Source of the DNA: Ideonella sp.
Lineage (GTDB): Bacteria > Pseudomonadota > Gammaproteobacteria > Burkholderiales > Burkholderiaceae_C
Assembly: GCA_016721465.1 (NCBI GenBank)
Contig: JADKIA010000009.1
Location: 1-64,000 of the forward strand
Direction of reading: 5' to 3'
DNA: 64,000 nucleotides
Shown here: piece by piece, positions 61,078-64,000 of the stretch
How positions within the stretch are numbered: position 1 is the stretch's first letter
How the letters are laid out: every line of letters starts with the position of its first letter
Position numbers and translations under genes: made by a program
Notes under the pieces: generated by a model
The model's database searches: none
Seen by the model: only the letters and a program-made list of their open reading frames with translations
What the model was told of the DNA's origin: nothing

Positions 61078-62289
61078 ATGAAGATCACCGCTGCCCGAGT
61101 CATTGTCTGCAGCCCCGGCCGCAATTTCGTCACGCTCAAGATCGAGACGGACGAGGGCCTGACCGGGATCGGGGACGCCACGCTCAACGGGCGCGAGCTG
61201 GCCGTGGCCAGCTACCTCACCGACCACGTCATCCCCTGCCTGATCGGGCGCGATGCGGCGCGCATCGAGGACACCTGGCAGTACCTGTACCGTGGCGCCT
61301 ACTGGCGGCGCGGACCGGTCACCATGTCGGCCATCGCGGCGGTGGACACCGCGCTGTGGGACCTCAAGGCCAAGGCCGCCGGCATGCCGCTTTACCAGCT
61401 GTTGGGCGGTGCCAGCCGCGAGCGGGTGATGGTCTACGGCCATGCCAATGGCCGCGACATCGAACACACCGTGGACGAAGTGCTGCGCCAGAAAGAAGCC
61501 GGCTACCGGGCCATCCGCGCGCAGAGCGGCGTGCCGGGCCTGGACAAGGTCTATGGCGTGGCCCAGGGCAACGCTCGATACGAGCCGGCCGATGGCCCGC
61601 TGCCGAGCGAGCACGACTGGTCGACCGAAAAGTACCTGCGCCATGCGCCGCTGTTGTTCCAGCGCGTGCGCGAGGCGGTCGGCGACGACATCCAGCTGCT
61701 GCATGATGCCCACCACCGCTTGACGCCCATCGAGGCCGCGCGGCTGGGCAAGGACCTGGAGCCGCACCGCCTGTTCTGGCTGGAAGACGCCACGCCGGCC
61801 GAGAACCAGGAGGCTTTCCGCCTGATCCGCCAGCACAGCACCACGCCGCTGGCGGTGGGCGAGGTGTTCAACACGATCTGGGATTGCAAGGACCTGATCC
61901 AGAACCAGCTCATCGACTACGTCCGCGCCACCGTGGTGCATGCCGGGGGCATCACCCACTTGCGTCGCATTGCCGACTTCGCCGCGCTGCACCAGGTGCG
62001 CACCGGCTGCCACGGCGCCACCGACCTGTCGCCCGTGTGCATGGGTACCGCGCTGCACTTTGATCTGTGGGTGCCCAACTTCGGCATCCAGGAGCACATG
62101 CCCCATGCCGTTGAGACGGACGCCGTGTTCCCGCACAGCTACCGCTTCGAGCACGGCTTCATGCACCCGGGCGAGCAGCCCGGCCATGGCGTCGACATCG
62201 ACGAGGCGCTGGCCGCGAAGTACCCCTACCAGCGCGCCTACCTGCCGGTGAACCGCCTGCAGCACGACGGCACGCTGTGGCATTGGTGA
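61078..62289 (+). CDS. manD: D-mannonate dehydratase, enolase superfamily (ManD)
   Basis: A 403-residue enzyme, exactly the ManD length. N-terminal cap: MKITAARVIVCSPGRNFVTL. Signature catalytic positions: KAAGMPLYQLLGGASRERVM, then the Tyr/Arg loop region AIRAQSGVPGLDKVYG; metal and acid/base residues in LLHDAHHRLTPIEAARLGKD (Asp, His), LFWLEDATPAENQEAFRLIR (Glu), LAVGEVFNTIWDCKDLIQNQ (Glu) and RTGCHGATDLSPVCMGTALH (His). The C-terminus GHGVDIDEALAAKYPYQRAY is diagnostic. It dehydrates D-mannonate to 2-keto-3-deoxygluconate. It is followed by a fructuronate-reductase-like gene, the preceding step of glucuronate breakdown; some ManD-like proteins have low activity or use gluconate. Confidence 0.88.
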   Translation: MKITAARVIVCSPGRNFVTLKIETDEGLTGIGDATLNGRELAVASYLTDHVIPCLIGRDAARIEDTWQYLYRGAYWRRGPVTMSAIAAVDTALWDLKAKAAGMPLYQLLGGASRERVMVYGHANGRDIEHTVDEVLRQKEAGYRAIRAQSGVPGLDKVYGVAQGNARYEPADGPLPSEHDWSTEKYLRHAPLLFQRVREAVGDDIQLLHDAHHRLTPIEAARLGKDLEPHRLFWLEDATPAENQEAFRLIRQHSTTPLAVGEVFNTIWDCKDLIQNQLIDYVRATVVHAGGITHLRRIADFAALHQVRTGCHGATDLSPVCMGTALHFDLWVPNFGIQEHMPHAVETDAVFPHSYRFEHGFMHPGEQPGHGVDIDEALAAKYPYQRAYLPVNRLQHDGTLWHW

Positions 62290-62296
62290 GCGTCGC

Positions 62297-63787
62297 GTGA
62301 TCGAGGCCAGGCGCCTGCATCCCGCCACGCTGACGGCGCTGCCGGCGGAAGTTCGCACGCCAACGTTCGACAGGATCCGACTGCGCGGCGGCATCGTGCA
62401 CCTGGGCCTCGGTGCCTTCATGCGCGCGCACCTGGCCGCCGTCAACGACGATGCGCTGGAGGCCGGCGAGCCGCTCGATTGGGGCATCGTCGGCGTCTCG
62501 CTGCGCCACGCGGACACGCGTGATGCGCTGGCGCCGCAGGACGGCCTGTACACCCTGGCCTTGCGCGATGCCCGGGGCGAGCGCCTGCGCGTGATCGGCG
62601 GCCTGATCGAGTGCCTGGTGGCGCCCGAGAACCCCGGCGCTGTACTTGACCGCATCGCCCATGCCGACACCCGCATCGTCAGCCTCACGGTCACCGAGAA
62701 GGGCTATTGCCACGATCCGGCCAGCGGCGCGTTGCTGTGGTCGCATGCCGACATCGCACACGACCTGGCCAGCCCCGACACACCGCAAAGCGCCATCGGC
62801 TGCATCGTGCGCGGACTGGCATTGCGCCGCGCGCGTGGCCTGTCGCCGATCACCTTGATGTCGCTGGACAACCTGCCCGCCAATGGCCACACGCTGCGGC
62901 GCCTGGTGCAGAGCTTCGCGCAGCAGGTCGACGCGGGCCTGGCCGATTGGATCGAGAACGGCTGCACCTTCCCCAACAGCATGGTCGATCGCATCGTGCC
63001 GCGCACCACCGAGGCCGACCGCGCGGCGGTGTCCCAGGCCATCGGCCTGAACGATGCCTGGCCGGTGGTCGGCGAGACCTTCATCGACTGGGTCGTGGAA
63101 GACCGCTTCGCCGCAGGCCGCCCCGATTGGACGACCGGCGGCGCCCGCTTCGTGCGCGACGCCGCGCCCTGGGAGCGCCTGAAGCTGCGCATGGTCAACG
63201 GCGCCCACTCCAGCATCGCCTACCTGGCCGTGGCGGCCGGCTGGCCCACGGTCGACGCGGCCATCGCGCAGCCCGCGCTGCGCCGGCACATCGACGCCTT
63301 GATGCGCGACGAGATCGAACCCACGCTGGGGCCGCTGCCCGGCCTGGATCTGCCCGCCTACCGCGCGCAACTGATCGAGCGTTTGCGCAACCCCGCGCTG
63401 GCCCACCGCACTTTGCAGATCGCGATGGACGGCTCGCAGAAGCTGCCGCAGCGCCTGCTGGACACCGTGCGGCATCGGCTCGCGCAATCCGCTTCGATCG
63501 ATCGTTTGGCGCTGGGCATCGCCGCCTGGCTCACCCACCTGCGCGGGCACGACGACGCTGGCCGCGCCGTGCCGCTGGACGACCCGCAGGCGGCGGCCTT
63601 GCGTGCCCTGCGCACGCAAGCGATGGCGCAGCCGGATTGGCGGGCGCGCGCCGAGGCCTTCACGCGATACGCGCCGGTGTTCGCCGACCTGGCGGGCCAC
63701 GAGGCCTTGGTGGCTGCGCTGGGGCCTGCGCTGTCCGAGTTGCACGAGCGCGGCGCTGCCCGCACGCTGGCCAATCGCCTGGCCTGA
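62297..63787 (+). CDS. uxuB: Mannitol dehydrogenase family protein, fructuronate reductase-like
   Basis: A 496-residue NAD-dependent reductase from GTG 62297, seven bases after manD. The N-terminal Rossmann fold opens GGIVHLGLGAFMRAHLAAVN. RIVSLTVTEKGYCHDPASGA and LSPITLMSLDNLPANGHTLR are family signatures. The C-terminal domain has TFPNSMVDRIVPRTTEADRA, DWVVEDRFAAGRPDW and the catalytic Lys in LKLRMVNGAHSSIAYLAVAA. It interconverts D-fructuronate and D-mannonate in glucuronate breakdown (UxuB) or acts on mannitol-type polyols; the manD neighbour favours UxuB. It ends the catabolic run. Confidence 0.87.
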   Translation: MIEARRLHPATLTALPAEVRTPTFDRIRLRGGIVHLGLGAFMRAHLAAVNDDALEAGEPLDWGIVGVSLRHADTRDALAPQDGLYTLALRDARGERLRVIGGLIECLVAPENPGAVLDRIAHADTRIVSLTVTEKGYCHDPASGALLWSHADIAHDLASPDTPQSAIGCIVRGLALRRARGLSPITLMSLDNLPANGHTLRRLVQSFAQQVDAGLADWIENGCTFPNSMVDRIVPRTTEADRAAVSQAIGLNDAWPVVGETFIDWVVEDRFAAGRPDWTTGGARFVRDAAPWERLKLRMVNGAHSSIAYLAVAAGWPTVDAAIAQPALRRHIDALMRDEIEPTLGPLPGLDLPAYRAQLIERLRNPALAHRTLQIAMDGSQKLPQRLLDTVRHRLAQSASIDRLALGIAAWLTHLRGHDDAGRAVPLDDPQAAALRALRTQAMAQPDWRARAEAFTRYAPVFADLAGHEALVAALGPALSELHERGAARTLANRLA

Positions 63788-63834
63788 GCGCCAGGCTGGG
63801 TACCATCGAAGCTTTGAACTGCAGGGTTGTGAAC

Positions 63835-64000
63835 ATGGGCGCTCCAATGGGTTTCCGTCTGCCGCGGGTGTGTCTGCCCCGCAGCGACATCGATTTGTCG
63901 AAATGGGCCGTGGTGGCCTGCGACCAGTACACGTCCGAGCCGGAGTACTGGACTGAAGTGGCGCGCGCGGTGGGCGACGCACCGTCCACATTGCAGCTGA
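63835..64000 (+). CDS. DUF1015 family protein, N-terminal part only
   Basis: The frame from ATG 63835 reads MGFRLPRVCLPRSDIDLSKW after a five-residue lead, then AVVACDQYTSEPEYWTEVAR, and runs off the window. WAVVACDQYTSEPEYW is the conserved opening of DUF1015 proteins, which are uncharacterised. The frame has 55 codons here; most of the gene is beyond the edge. It starts 48 bp after the uxuB-like gene and may be a separate transcript. Confidence 0.75.
   Translation, partial: MGAPMGFRLPRVCLPRSDIDLSKWAVVACDQYTSEPEYWTEVARAVGDAPSTLQL

Overview
The window is a high-GC, densely coded stretch of a betaproteobacterial chromosome. Burkholderiales, and within it a Comamonadaceae relative such as Hydrogenophaga or Acidovorax, is the best guess. 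This rests on gene style (TRAP transporter, PEP-CTERM peptide, UbiH/VisC hydroxylase), codon use and GC-rich extragenic repeats; no rRNA or tRNA is present to fix the genus.

Layout. 1-9.2 kb: a type I-C CRISPR-Cas locus on the minus strand (WYL regulator, cas3, cas5, cas8c, cas7, cas4, cas1, running off the left edge; cas2 and the array would lie outside). Every cas gene is broken by single-base indels, densest near position 1, and an antisense toxin-antitoxin pair sits between cas7 and cas4. 9.2-15.5 kb: a minus-strand operon of SPFH/SHOCT protein, DUF4178 protein, DUF350 membrane protein, membrane-anchored spermidine-synthase-like protein (one frameshift) and a Tat-type FAD amine oxidase. 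15.6-26.9 kb: assorted genes (UbiH-family hydroxylase, glycosyltransferase with divergent MarR regulator, rhodanese, thioesterase, OmpA-like orphan, iron-type ABC binding protein, Lrp regulator, CDF exporter, metallophosphoesterase lipoprotein).

27-42 kb has a phosphate theme: ppk2 with two SulP transporters, a DUF47-Pit-DUF47 block, and a glycerophosphodiesterase / small exported protein / alkaline phosphatase operon preceded by a convincing three-repeat PHO box. A lysine-catabolism-like pair (saccharopine dehydrogenase family plus ALDH7-type dehydrogenase) and a 57-residue PEP-CTERM peptide lie inside this stretch. 42-51 kb: purB, M17 aminopeptidase, pyrF, a hybrid histidine kinase and an M14 carboxypeptidase. 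51.4-63.8 kb: a one-directional sugar-acid catabolic cluster (GntR regulator, TRAP transporter, two enolase-superfamily dehydratases, SDR, FAH-fold hydrolase, UxaA-type dehydratase, exported hydrolase, UxuB-type reductase), then the start of a DUF1015 gene.

Most notable non-coding signals: (i) three copies of a hairpin-within-a-hairpin element whose core is conserved while the flanking complementary arms differ in each copy (about 43.6, 43.7 and 58.3 kb); (ii) a dispersed GC-rich repeat in three copies, one translated in frame inside the DUF4178 gene; (iii) an 82-bp unit in tandem between sulP and the Pit block; (iv) PHO-box-like sites at 27.0, 34.7 and 38.1 kb.
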